Shown here piece after piece: positions 47,571 to 60,100 of a stretch of DNA of 64,000 bases. How positions within the stretch are numbered: position 1 is the stretch's first letter; each line of letters begins with the position of its first letter. The notes beneath the pieces are model-generated. The model made no database searches, had not been told where the DNA came from, and worked only from the letters and a program-made list of their open reading frames with translations. The translations under genes and the position numbers were made by a program. The stretch comes from Zanthoxylum bungeanum. Taxonomy: Eukaryota; Streptophyta; Magnoliopsida; Sapindales; Rutaceae. The stretch spans positions 1-64,000 of the forward strand of contig SKCR01019524.1 in assembly GCA_019454045.1 (NCBI GenBank). Direction: 5' to 3'.

Positions 47571-50355
47571 TAAATGTGGTACATAAATATGTACTGGTGT
47601 GCAGAATCTGCTAATTAGCAGGATACTGACTTCAGTTGAGATTTATCTACGAATCGGAAACGGGACGAGAGTCGCTGTTTTAACCGTAGAGACCTAAGTT
47701 TAGGAATTACCCTTCGGGTGTGTACTTAAATTAGGAAACTGTTAAAATGTACCTAGTTTGACTAGAAACACTATCTCTATATCAGAGTATAACTCGTTGC
47801 GGGTATACCTTCTATATCTAGAACACTAAGTGTTTATTTTATAAAGATGATATTGAGATAAACCACATTAGATGTGAATAACAGTATTTATATTTTGAAT
47901 ATAAATGAATCTCAAAACATAAAACGTGACAAACAAATAGCTCAAACCTAAATTAATAGATGAGACTTATTTGTGGCATTGTTGTCTGGGACACATTAAA
48001 CAAGACTCGTATATCCACACTTTTGAAGAGTGGATACTAGGACGGATTTGATTCTATTCAAATAATGTCTACGAATCTAGTTTATTAGGCAAAGTGCCTA
48101 AAACACCTTTTACTTGATAAAAGTACAAGTGACACCGATCTGTTAGCCCTCATCCATAGTGACGTAAGTGGGCCCATATCTAGCTAGGCTAGAGGTGGAT
48201 ATGAATACTTCGTAACCTTTACGGATGTGGCATCGCGTTATGGTTATGTGTTTCTTATGAAACACGAATCAGAAACTTTTGATAAATTCAAAGAGTTTCG
48301 ACACGAAGTAGACAAACAGATCGGCAAGAGTATTAAAACCGTCGCGGTTAGACCATGATGGAAAATACTTAAACAATAAGTTTCTTAAATACTTGAAAGA
48401 GTATAGTATTCTTTCAATGTGGACTCTCCCGGAGCACCTCAATTTGAGCGGTGTGTCCCAACAGAGAAACCGAATTTTGTTGGACATGATAAGGTTAATC
48501 ATGAGTCGCTCTGAGCTACCATTTTCCTTTAAGGGATACGCATTTAATAGTGCAACACTTATTTTGAATAAGGTTCCATGAAAATTTGTTTGACAGACTT
48601 CATATTAGATATGAACAGGAAAGAAACCGGGTTTTCTCATTCCTGAAGATTTGGGAATGCTAGGCATATGTTTGGATGATACCAAACTAGAACCCAAATT
48701 GGATAAGTGCCTAATTTGTAGGTTATCCTAGGGAAACCATAGTATAGTACTTATACAACTCACAAGAGAACAATGTAATTATTGCTCGCCATGCGGTTTT
48801 CCTAAAAGGAATACCTATATGCAGTGGTAAGTCGGAGGAAAATAAAACTCGATGAAAAATCGGAGTAATACTGTTCCAGGCACCGATTCCTTAATAGAAC
48901 ACAAATAGTTCATCAGGGATGAAACTACACTTCTGATCTCACCTCGTAAAGATGTCAATCTTATTGAGGAAGACGAACCGACTTCGTATGAGGATGTGAT
49001 ACAAGGTATCGACTCCTATCATGACAAAGTGCCATGAAATCCGAAATGGATTCCATGTATACCAACCGAGTTTGGACACTGGTTGATGTACCGGAAGGCA
49101 TTTTGCCTATTGGTACTATATAAGTCTTCAAGGAATACATACATGGATGGCAACATACAAACGTATAAAGCTAGGCTTGTAGCGAAAATGTATCATTATC
49201 AACATTGTGTCGATTACGACGAAACCTCTTACTCGTTGCCATGATTAAATCAATTTGGATAATGCTTGCTAATGCTGTATGTTTCATTTATGAAATATGG
49301 CATATGGACGTCAAAATCGCTTTCCTTAACGGAAACCTTTTGGAGGATATTTACAACATCCTGACGGTTTTGTCGTACCAAAACATGCAAACAAGGTTTG
49401 CAAGTCAATTCAATCCATTTATGGATTGAAGCAAGCATTTTGTTCTTGGAATTATCGTTTTGATGTAATCATAATGGTATATGATTTAATTCAAAACGAA
49501 AAAGATTCTTGTGTATATAAGGAGGTTAGTGGGAGCGAACTGAAAGTGATTGTCCTATATAATGATGATATATCATTTCTTGGAAATGACATTCCCATAA
49601 TACAATCGGTGAAAGCTTGGCTTTCATGAAGATTCTCCGTAGAATACTTGGGAGAGACAACTTTTATTCTAGGAATAAAGATCTACTGGGATAGATCTAA
49701 AAGTTGTTAACACTCTCCGAGAACTCGTACATTGAAATAAATGTACGCGACCCGATGTCTCATATGCTTTGAGCATATGGAGTCACAATCAGGCCAATCC
49801 AAGTGATAGTCACTGGATTGATGTTAAGAACATACTTAGTATCATAGAAGAACTAGAGATGCTTTCTTAAGCTATGGAGAATGAGAACTTAAAGTGACTG
49901 GGTTCACTGTTGCAAGTTTCCTAACCGATAAAAATGACTATACGTCGTAATAAAGGATACTATGTAGTTTGAATAACGGAACAGTGAGCTGGAAATCTTC
50001 CAAGCAAGATACTGTTACCGAATAAACAACAAAAGCGGAATATTGATGCAGCTGAGGCAGCAATAGAAGCCATTTGGATCTTAATAATCCTGATTAGATT
50101 AGGAGTAGTTCTGTTAGCAGCTGAGCTAGGCTACAGCACAGGCTAAAGAATTAATGGTCTCATCAACGATCCGAGTATATACATCAACTATTCATCTGAT
50201 TCGTTCGGATCATACATCGTGGCGATGTGATGATCGAATAAATCGCATCAGATGATAACTTTACAAATCCGCTGACGAAAGTATTTTCTCAGCAGAAGTT
50301 TGAACGACCCGTACATAGTTCAAGTGTAGGACACTTGAGTGATTGGCTATAGTCC
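47571..50355 (+). pseudogene. pol remnant of element I (integrase, RT, RNase H)
   Basis: The integrase core is readable near 48195-48345 (VTFTDVASRYGYVFLMKHE, then DKFKEFRHEVDKQIG). RT pieces at 49205-49629 include VAMIKSIWIMLANA, MDVKIAFLNGNL followed by EDIY, LYNDDISFLGND and IQSVKAWLS. RNase H SWKSSKQDTVTE lies near 49991-50026. Frameshifts separate these segments. The five-base interval after ATTTAC (49349-49360) shifts the RT frame as in the other copies. RT, integrase and RNase H would copy and insert the element, but this copy cannot make them. Confidence 0.82.
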
Positions 50356-50366
50356 AAGTGGGAGAT

Positions 50367-52387
50367 TGTTGGACAATTATGACCCATAGCATCACTATTT
50401 GTACAGATCATGGTGTTGTTGTACAAATTAACTATGTGACAAAGGAAATTGCTCTTTTATCATTTGTAATTGGATTACCGGGATATATAAATGATAAAAG
50501 GTCCTTATGATTAGTTCCGGATTGAGATGATATGAGACAGTATCAATCCATAAAGGTTTAATCATTAAACAATCCCTAGTCGTAGTATTATCGAGATTGG
50601 ACATCGATAATGCAGAATAGACTAGTATTACACTGTGCGCTTTGTGGGAGCATAACGACATAGTTCTCATATATTTAAGTATTGGATACTTATGCAAGTG
50701 TAATAGGAGGTTGTGTTTACCGATGGTGTGGAAACAGCTTCGCTCTGGATAGACCCATCGGAATTCCATTGGTAGTATTACTATGTGTCTATGGAAGTCC
50801 GAATTGGGGTAGGTGTATTTGGTCTTAACCTGAGACTTGCACCGCTAATACTTGCGACAATCAATATACTTTGGTTTTGGTCGTCCAGGGCTTTAACCAG
50901 TTCTGTGTACGCCTCTTCAGGGTATATTGAGAATCGTAGTGTATTGGGTGTGATGTCAAGATGGAAGTATCACTTCAGTCATAGTGAAGATGATGATCAC
51001 GTAGGATACGGAACTAGTACTCTTTAGTACTGCAGTCATCGAGATAATATGACTAGGTCATGATTATCCGATTATAGAGACTAGTTACCAGAGATCCGAC
51101 ATGTGCTTCGTACGGGGCAGACACAATTCCAGCCCCAGGTCTAGCACGTGACATCTGATACTGGACCGCAATACGCAATACTACGTATACTACGCCTGAT
51201 ATAGATTACATATTCCTTTAAGAATATTTCTGAAGAATTGGGTAGGCACGGTGCTTTGCTAGAAGCCAACCATGTCTTATAAATCGGTAAAACGTAGTAC
51301 TAGGTACGTACGTATTCGGATAGTCCGACGACCAGATTTACTGCCAACATATCCGGGGATCTCATGGGTCGCTTCCCGAAGATTCACTGATAATGTATGA
51401 CTCGCACATTATTAATCTGGGATTAATTAATTGAGAGAGAAAATTAATCTAGGATTAATTACGGAGATATTTTATCTGTGATAAAATATTAATTAAAGAG
51501 AGAGAACGATTAATTTGGAATTAATCGATAAATAATATATTCGATATATTAAACGAAATTAGATTTCGACGCGGAATTAAAAATAGATTTTAATTCGGGC
51601 GAACTAGTTAATTTAGAATTAATTCGCTAGCGACGTGAATAGTAATTTTCTAGGCATAATTATTTAATTAAATTTGATTTAATTACGTCGCAACGGAAAA
51701 TTCGATAATTCGGAATTAGCGAACCCGAGCCCGGGAGTGTTTGCGGGCCCACTCGTATTTCGAATTTAAGTGATGCCCATAAATCACATCAAGCGTAAAA
51801 TCACTAGTCAATCAAGTGATGGAAGTCACATCACTTTGAGTGAAGTGATGATTGTCATCATTGATTGATGTGAATAGTTGATGGTGGTTGTTGAATGCAT
51901 TTGATGCCATTTTTCCCTCACTTTTGCTTTTTTTTTTTTGAAAAACAAATACAAAATGTGTAGAGATTTTTGTATATGTTTGATTAGGTTTTAGAAACCA
52001 AATGACAACCAACACAACACAATTATTCTCTCTCTCTTCTCCTCTCCCATTTTTTCTCTCCTTTGTTCTTCTCAATGCCGAGAACTACAAGAAGCCTTAA
52101 GGAAGATTTGTGGCAAATTTTCGAAGGTGCTAGCACACTAAAGAGTCATCCAAAGGTGATAGGGAAACAAACCCTTGAACATGGAATCTCAAATTAAAGC
52201 TTGGAGCTTGAAGAACACAAATGAAGCACAAAGAGGACCATTGTTGTGAGCTTCATGGAGGAGCAAAAGTTTTTGTGTTCATCACATCAAAATCTTATCA
52301 ATGTAAGTATGATTCCGCCATACTTCTTTGTTGTATTCACATGTTTAAATGCTTAATTGATCTTGGGACTATAGTAGAAACTCAACA
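50367..52387 (+). mobile_element. 3' LTR of element I
   Basis: This is 2021 bp, starting after the polypurine tract and ending GAAACTCAACA at 52387, directly before the ACATC duplication. The hairpin string is at about 51408-51722, including ATATTTTATC with a TGT loop and TAATTAAAT with a TTG loop. Confidence 0.92.
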
Positions 52388-52392
52388 ACATC

Positions 52393-52588
52393 ACATGTCT
52401 ATCAAGTGTCAACTTGAGTGATGGAAGTTGTTGGAGGCATTTAATTGTCATTTTCCCTCCAACCCTTTGCCTTTGCTTTTGGAAAAAGCATAAACACCTT
52501 TTGGAAAAGTGTAATTAGTAATTTTGTTTTAGAAACAAAAACAAAATCTCTTCTCTCTCTCTTTTCTCTACCTTGGCCGAATGGCCTT
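52393..52588 (+). mobile_element. 3' LTR of element D, second part (truncated)
   Basis: This continues the D LTR after copy I, with the CTTTGCTTTTGGAAAAAG tract and the CT-rich segment ending in CTTGGCCGAATGGCC. Homology to LTRs ends around 52588 before the expected CAACA terminus. This is the right edge of the transposon stack. Confidence 0.7.
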
Positions 52589-53037
52589 CTAAGTTATGCA
52601 CCGATCCCATATTTCTTATATTTTTTTGTAAAAAATAATAATGAAATATTTAAAGAAAAAATTCTAATCACCCTAAAATAAATTCCCGCTTCCGCCCCCG
52701 ATCATTATTCTTCTTCCAAACATCACCAAGTAGGAGATGGAACCTAATATCAAATTGTCATAAAAATCAATAGATTAAGATGCTACCTAGGGAGAGTCGG
52801 TAAGGGCATAATTTTTATACCCATTGGTTGGACAGGTCGGGTACGAGTATTGGAGTCCCGACTAAAATATATATAAAATCTCTACATGAATGAGGTCCCG
52901 CACGCGGCTCTATAGACTAGGAGAGGATACGAGGATAATTTTCGTACTCATTAATTAAACGGAATAGATATACGGGTATTGACATCCTTATGACCCGTTG
53001 CCATTTCTAATGCTGCCTCGTCATGCAAAACAAAAAA

Positions 53038-53068
<31 letters not shown>

Positions 53069-53990
53069 AAAAACATATAAATTGCAAACTACTTTGTTCA
53101 AGCCCTTGGGGTTTTAAGTTTTGATCAAAATAATGTAAAAAAGCAATGACAAGAGACTTCAAGTTGCCGGATGATTTAACTTTTTAAATACAACTTCATA
53201 CATAACTTTTATTAATATTAATAGAGCTTTTAAAAATAGACCTTTCAACACTTTTTATGTGTTTGGTTATGAGAGTGAGTTTTTATTGGAAAAATAAAAT
53301 TACTTAATTGGACAAATTTTTTTATGTTATGAAAGAAATGAAATAATATTATTAAATTAAATAAGAGTATTATAAATAACTTAACATTTTAAAAAAACTT
53401 TTCAAACTATACTCCCGAAAATCCAAATTTTAAACTTTTGTTAGGTGAGGCAAAATAACTTTTTTAATTCTCGAAAGCTCTACTTAAAATGCAACCTACA
53501 ACTTTTCAAAAATTTTGAAAAGAAATTTTGGGATTAAAAAAAGCTATTTTATCTATAATAATACACAGGCATTCAGAACTGGCTAAACATGGGGTTTTAA
53601 CATCAAAATATTATGTGTATAGATAGATAGGTCTTTGGCAGCCCAAAAATTCTGAGTTCATCAATCATCTAACACAAAAGGAGCAACCTTCCACAACCAA
53701 GAAGCTGTCCCACAGAGCTTCCAAGTAGGGTTTGGAAAAAATCCTTATGTATACAGGCTTTTTTACACAAAGAAACTGTTTTCAAAACCATGACCCAGTA
53801 GATAGTAATTTGACAATTGACCATCGTGCCTAGGCACAAACATCCACAAGTGAGAAAAGGGGAGAAAATCAGATCAAGCAAAATCAAATACGCCAGAAGA
53901 TAATTTCTCTCATTCCTACTTGAACTTTGGTTGAATGCTAGGAGTGAAGGTCAGCAGACTTGATAAAAAATGATTTGAATAACAAAAAGC
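52589..53990. other. Flank between the TE stack and LUH; no gene seen
   Basis: This A/T-rich sequence has an A-rich low-complexity tract at about 53027-53070. The part nearest the gene (about 53600-53990) is probably LUH 3' UTR on the - strand; no polyadenylation signal can be picked with confidence. The segment 52780-53005, with GGTCGGGTACGAG and GACCCGTTGCCATTTCTAA, resembles the ends of some hAT-type elements, but I cannot find matching terminal repeats. Short open frames here show no recognisable domain. Confidence 0.5.
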
Positions 53991-54000
53991 AAGCAACAAA

Positions 54001-54144
54001 TTATTTCCAGATTTTAACGGATTTGTCGTGACTTGCGGAGGCAACCACGTCGGTCACTGGTGACTGAGCTAGGGCTGATATCACGCATTCATGAGCCGCA
54101 ATTGTCATACACTTATTCTCAGCCATATTCCATAACTCCAGTGA
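54001..54144 (-). CDS. LUH: LUH-like terminal exon
   Basis: These 47 codons, [20 protein letters not shown] through [12 protein letters not shown], are followed by TAA. The acceptor is TTACAG. It forms the last WD40 blade and the exact C-terminus expected for the family. Confidence 0.9.
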   Translation of the reverse strand, partial: SLELWNMAENKCMTIAAHECVISALAQSPVTDVVASASHDKSVKIWK

Positions 54145-57100
54145 CTGTAAAAGGAATGGTATGGAACCATGAACAGAAGGTCAGAAATCTATGACATGTT
54201 CACCCTCAATTTAGTCTCAAATACTTTGACCAAAATCAAGTCCAATGCAACATCAAAGCGATGAAATGCTTTTTCTTTCTAGGAAATGTAATTGCAGATT
54301 AAATTTAATGCTCATGGATCTTCTAAGATATATAGAGCTAGTACAGTACACAGCAATCAAAATTATATTACTCATTATAATAAAGAGATGAAATTAAGTT
54401 AATATTAGAAGAAGATCACCTGGTAGCCTCCAATGACCATGAGGGTGGAATAGCTTGGATGAAAAATACAAGAATGAAACTTGTTCCCACTGGAATTAAG
54501 CTCGTGAATGCACTCTCCTGAGGCCAATGACCACACTCTGACAGACACTTGACTGACAGATGCCAAATAATCTCCGTTTGTGTCCCAACAAACGGAGTGT
54601 ATCTCAGTGGAGTGTCCCTGAGAATCAATAGATTATACAGCCCAGTAAGGAGCTTCAGCCAAAAAAAGCATGATGCCTTAACATATGCAAATGGAAATTA
54701 ATGGTTATTTTCAAATTCCCAAGACTACAACATCAGTATGTATACCTTTAAGGAGTGTGTCGATCTATCTGTTTCAACATCAAAGATAGAAACAACATTC
54801 TCTGATGCTGCAGCCAATAGATGTCCAATTCTTGGCTGAAATCTCACTTGCACAGTACCTCCCTGACCCAACTAGTGAATCAGATTAGAAGACTTCGTAT
54901 ATCTGATAAGACTTCGAGAACATAAAGCAAAAGAAAGAATAAATTCAAGGCTAACCTTGGAAATACGAGCGCAGGAATATTGACTGAGATTCCAGAATCG
55001 AATCTCACTGTTTCCATCACATGAGCAGAAAAGGTCATTCTTTTTAGGATGGAAGTCAAGGGACATCACATGAGAATTATGCCCTGTATAAGTCTGCAAA
55101 GAATAGCCTGGCTGCAAGGATCTAAAATAAGTTCTTATCATATTTGGACAAAAACATAAATTTTAGACATATTGGAATTAGCACTCAAGTTTGCAGTGCT
55201 AAGTGGCATGTAGAGACTATGAACATGAAGGAAGACGGATGTCAAAACAAGTGAACATGCAGAGTATCCCCCAGAGAAAAACTGATGAGAATCAAGGCAC
55301 TTAACCTATTGCTCAAGTTATTCATGACCATTTAGAGGTCTCAGACGGCACAATTACAAGATCCAATTACAAGATCCAGAGCTAAGAAGATCAAGAATGC
55401 GATGCATGGACTTGTTCGGATGATGCTAGCCGATGCCCTCCACGGATGCCCAAGTGATTCAACAATGAAAATAGGCTTGCAAGATCAAGGACCACCATTG
55501 TTGAACTTAATTCGAGCCTTAGTAGATGATACTTACCCTATTTTTAATGATGTAATAATTCGGCCCATTGAGGAGATATAATTTGGCCGAGTACATGGGT
55601 TTATTTTATTTATTTATTTATTTTAAATGTGTAATGGGCTAGACAATTAATTATTTAAACCCTTATATTGCTTAGTCAGGCCTTCACGTGCATGTTCCAT
55701 GCTTAGAGAGATCGCGTGAACTAGGGGTTAGAATTAGGTTTCAAGTGCCTGTTGGCATGTGTGGTAGTTTAGGCGTGTGAGTGTGTGTGAGGCTTTTGTG
55801 GAGTGATTACGGTTTTTTTCGTTTATGACTTATTGGTTAAGCCTCCTTATAAAAGGCTATGACTTGTTATTTTATTAAACCACCAATAATAAACCTTTTT
55901 GAGAGAATTTCGTGACACATCCTCTTGTCTTCTTGAAAGAACTATAACTCATCAAAGTCTTGCAAACTTTGTGGCGTTTTCTTCCAACCTAGGTTCTTAA
56001 ATCTAATATTCAACGGGTTTAGGAATTCTAATCTTTCCATATTGGCTATTTTGTGTTCTTGATTCATCTTGTTCGTGGATTCAAGGGTTCTTACCCTCCA
56101 GGTTCACATCAGTTGCTATCAGCGCTTAGGTTCCAAGGTCAGATCGTTATCCTTTTATTTTTTTTCTTTTTCTTTCTTGCGCTTGTTGTGATTCATTAAA
56201 AAAAATTCATTCATCATTCGCTGTTCAATTCGATTCTGTCTTTTGCTTGATTCTTAGTGTTCCTCGTTTTCCTTATTGCTTGCGTGTCCTTATCTTCATT
56301 ATAGTCAAAAAAAGAGGGAATTCGATGGCTTATTTAGTCTTTTATGTTTTCTTTGATTCACATATCTACAAAAGAGGCAGTCACATTATTATACTTCTAT
56401 AATAGTATCTAATATATTTTCTTCCTAATTGAGTAAGCTTTAACTTCCTTAAGAGAGTCGAATTAATTTTTTTTTCCTTCATTCTTGTCAGATTCGCATA
56501 TCGGATTCATCTTTTACTTTCTACGTTACGGTGGATGAAATTTGGGGAAGGTAATTAGCAGTTGCTTGTTTAGGACGTGTTCCTAACCAAAAAAAAAAAA
56601 AATACCAGCAGTTTAGACTTTGAAGTCAGAACATAGCACCGGACTCTGAAAGTCAAAAAGTCAACATCAGACTCTGAACTTAGCTTCGGATCAAACTCTG
56701 AATTCAGAACCTCAGTATCAGCATCTGAATTTAGAATTTCAGAATCAGACTCTGAAGCATCACCAGATCAAACTCTAAATTTAGAACCTCAGTATCAGCA
56801 TCTGAATTCAGAACCTCAGAATCAGACTCTGAAGCATCATCAGATCAGACTTTGAATTCAGAACCCCAAAATCAAACTCTGGAACGCTGCATCAGATCAG
56901 ACTCTGAATTTAGGACATAGAATCAGATTCTGAACTCAACATCAGATCAACTCTGAATTCAGAGCATTGAATCCGACTCTGAACTTAGCATTAGGTCAGA
57001 CTCTGAATTCAAAACTTCAACATCAGACTCTGAACTCTGCTTCATATCAGACTCTGAACATCAGCAAACCTTTCCGACCTTCAAACCAGTCAGTATGCGG

Positions 57101-57158
57101 TAAACTTGAGTGACCAGTGATCACTTGAGCAAAAAAAAAAGAGTAAAATTTACAACAA

Positions 57159-57192
<34 letters not shown>

Positions 57193-60100
57193 GAGGGTTG
57201 TTTACTGAAATTTCTATTGAAGGCCCAATTTTTCTCCCGAAATCGCATACAATGCCAAACTAACCCATTCACCACTTCTAGCATGCGTTTTCTTTCCATC
57301 GTAGTCTTATTAGTTGGTTCGCCATTAATCTAGTTTCGTTGTTTCACTTCTGTTTTTTTTTTTTTAATTTATCTTGTTGCCTCGTTTTCCCTTTCCTTTT
57401 GTTTATTTGTCTTGAACCTACTCTTGTGAGAGGCGGCATATCGTTGCTCGTCTACAATTCGAGTATTAGTTCTGAAAGAATACAAAAGAGGGCACTTCAG
57501 AGTGGGAAAAGGCAGTGTGTGACCACAGTATCGACAAAAGCCTATTTGAGTAAAAACACGAGTGGAGCGACATCTTGAGTGCAAACACGTGAGGTTAGTG
57601 AGGTTTTCATTATTCTGTTTTATCTTTTGTACTAACATATGTTCTTTTGTTTCTGAATGGCTAATAGCAACGAGAAAAGCGAGATTACCCCTCAAGAACA
57701 AAGAAACCTGAAGCTTGAAGCGACAATCACTGCTATATTCCAACAGTTTGTAAAACTTAATCGAGACCTGGCTGATTTAAGAGGTGAAGTAGGGAGTATC
57801 AAAAGAGAACAATCGGCCAAACCTAAGGCCGAAAGCATGCCTCGCATGGAAAAAAGGAATGTGCATAGGCAAACGCTTACGGATGAGGAAGAGGCTGAGA
57901 ACATGTTTGAAGATGAAGAGGATGAGTTTGAGTATGTTTCTGAAATGAATAGGCCTAGATTTGACGATAGGCGAACTAGAGAGGGTAGGACGAGTGCGTC
58001 TAGGCATGAGGAAGTAGATGGGGATTTGAGCAGGATTAAGTTAACAATACATTCTTTTCAAGGAAAGAATGACCCAGATGCTTATTTTGAGTGGGAAAAA
58101 AAGATGGAGTTAATCTTTAATAGCCACAACTATTCGGAGAATAAAATAGTGCAGTTGGCAGTGGTGGAGTTTTCTGGGTATGCTATTAATTGGTGGGACA
58201 AATTGGTTACTGATCGTAGGAGAAATAAAGAACGGCCTATTACTACACGGGATGATTTGAAGGCCGTAATGAGGAAGATGTTTGTCCCAGCATATTACTA
58301 TAGAGAACTTCATCAGAAACTTCAAGGGCTTACTCAAGGGTTTAAGAGTGTTGAAGACTATTACAAAGAGATGAAGCTAGCTATGATAAGGACAAACATT
58401 GAGGAAGATCAAGAAGCCACTCTGACATGTTTTATGAGTGGTTTGCATAGAGAAATTGCGAATATCGTGGACCTTCATCACTATGTAGATCTAGAAGAAA
58501 TGGTTCACATGGTTGTTAAGGTGGAGAGACAATTGAAGAAGAAGATAGTTTCTAGATTAAATTCGGGTCCTAGTTCTTCATGGAAGCGAAAATGGGGAAA
58601 TGAGAAGAAAGAAATTCCAATCTGAGCCACCTAAGAAAAAGGAAGATTCAGTCTTTAGACCTAAGCCTAAGACAGATGTCCCACCTAGTAAAAATCGTGA
58701 TATTAAGTGCTTTAAATGTTTAGGATCAGGCCATATAGCTTCACAATGCCTAAATAAAAGAGTTATACTTATGACGAAGAGTGGTGAGGTGATTACTGAT
58801 GATGAGTGGTGGTGAGGTGGAGGATGATATGCCAAGTTTGGTAGAGGATAGTCAGGAAGAATTAGAGGCCGAAGGAAAATCACTTGTTGCTCGATATGTG
58901 CTTTGAGTGCACAAGCTAAAGTTAATGACATGGAGCAGCAGAGGGAGAATATTTTTCATACAAGGTGTTTGGTGAAAGATATATTGTGTAGCTTGATCAT
59001 TTACAGTGGGAGTTGTACAAATGTTGCTAGCACCCTCCTAGTGAAGAAATTAGGGTTACCAACACTTATGCACCCACGGCCTTATAAACTTTAGTGGTTG
59101 AATGATTGTGGGGAAGTACAGGTGACGAAGCAAGTGTTGCTTACTTTCAAGATTGGGAGACTCAGTGAGGAGGTGATGTGTGACATGGCCCCGATGCATG
59201 CGAAACACTTGTTGTTAGGGAGGCCTTGGCAGTTTGATAGAAAGGTCATTCATGATAGGTTTAGGAATCGATACAATTTTAACAAAGATGGAAAGAAAGT
59301 CACATTCGTGCCTTTGACTCTGAAACAAGTGTGTGATGACCAAGTGAAGTTAAAAGAAGAGGTTGATAGCTAGTAGGGAATTAGAGCGAGTGGGACCGAG
59401 CGCACCCAAGGGAAACATGGGAAATAGCTGAGAAGAAAAAGAGGGGAGAGAAAGATTGTGCGGGGAGAGTGAGATCTACCTTCTTTGCAAAAATTAGGGC
59501 AGTGAGGAGAGAGTTCAAAAAGCATCACCTTGTGATCTTACTTGTATACAAGGAGTCATTCCTTAATATTGAACCGCTGAGCAAAGGGTATGTGCTGGAG
59601 AGCATGAGTCCATGTGCAGTACCAGTGCTCTTGGTACCAAAGAAGGATGGAACTTGGCGAATGTGCGTAGATTGCCAAGCGATCAACAACATCATGGATA
59701 AGAGGCCAATCGCTCATTTTAGTGAGAAGCTTAATGGAGCAGCCTTGCGATATCCAATCTATGATTTAGAATTTTATGCCCTTGTTCGAGCATTGGAGAC
59801 TTGGCAACACTACCTCGGGCCAAAAGATTTTGTGATTCACACTGATCATGAATCCTTAAAGCACATCAAGGGCCAAGACAATTGAATAAGAGCCATGCCC
59901 ATTTGATCGAATTTGTGGAGTCATTTCCATATGTGGTGCGATACAAACAAGGTAAAAAAAAACATTGTTGCTGATGCTTTGTCTCGTTGGTACGCACTTC
60001 TTACTTATGTTAGTTCTAAATTGCTTGGTTGAGTATGTCAAAGATATGTATGCAAATGATTCTGATTTTTGTGATATTTATTTGTCATGTGAAAAGGGAG

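Larger units (their letters stand above)
42425..52387 (+). mobile_element. Full-length copia element I
   Basis: This is the only complete copy of the copia family here: 9963 bp, perfect target duplication ACATC (42420-42424, 52388-52392), 5' LTR 42425-44460, 3' LTR 50367-52387, polypurine tract AAGTGGGAGAT at 50356-50366. The PBS at 44461-44473 is degenerate (GTATCAAGAGCC instead of GGTATCAGAGCC). The order is leader, gag, integrase, RT, RNase H, as in Ty1/copia. LTR structure, long leader and RT suggest the Angela/BARE lineage. The LTRs differ at about six places in their first 300 bases by eye plus some indels, so the insertion is fairly recent, yet no pol frame is open. Confidence 0.92.

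Noticed and set aside
52780..53005. Possible hAT-type transposon (GGTCGGGTACGAG, GACCCGTTGCC)
   Set aside because: No terminal inverted repeats or 8-bp target duplication could be found by eye.
53669..53887. 72-codon - strand frame downstream of LUH
   Set aside because: It lies in the probable LUH 3' UTR, Cys/Leu-rich without any recognisable motif.
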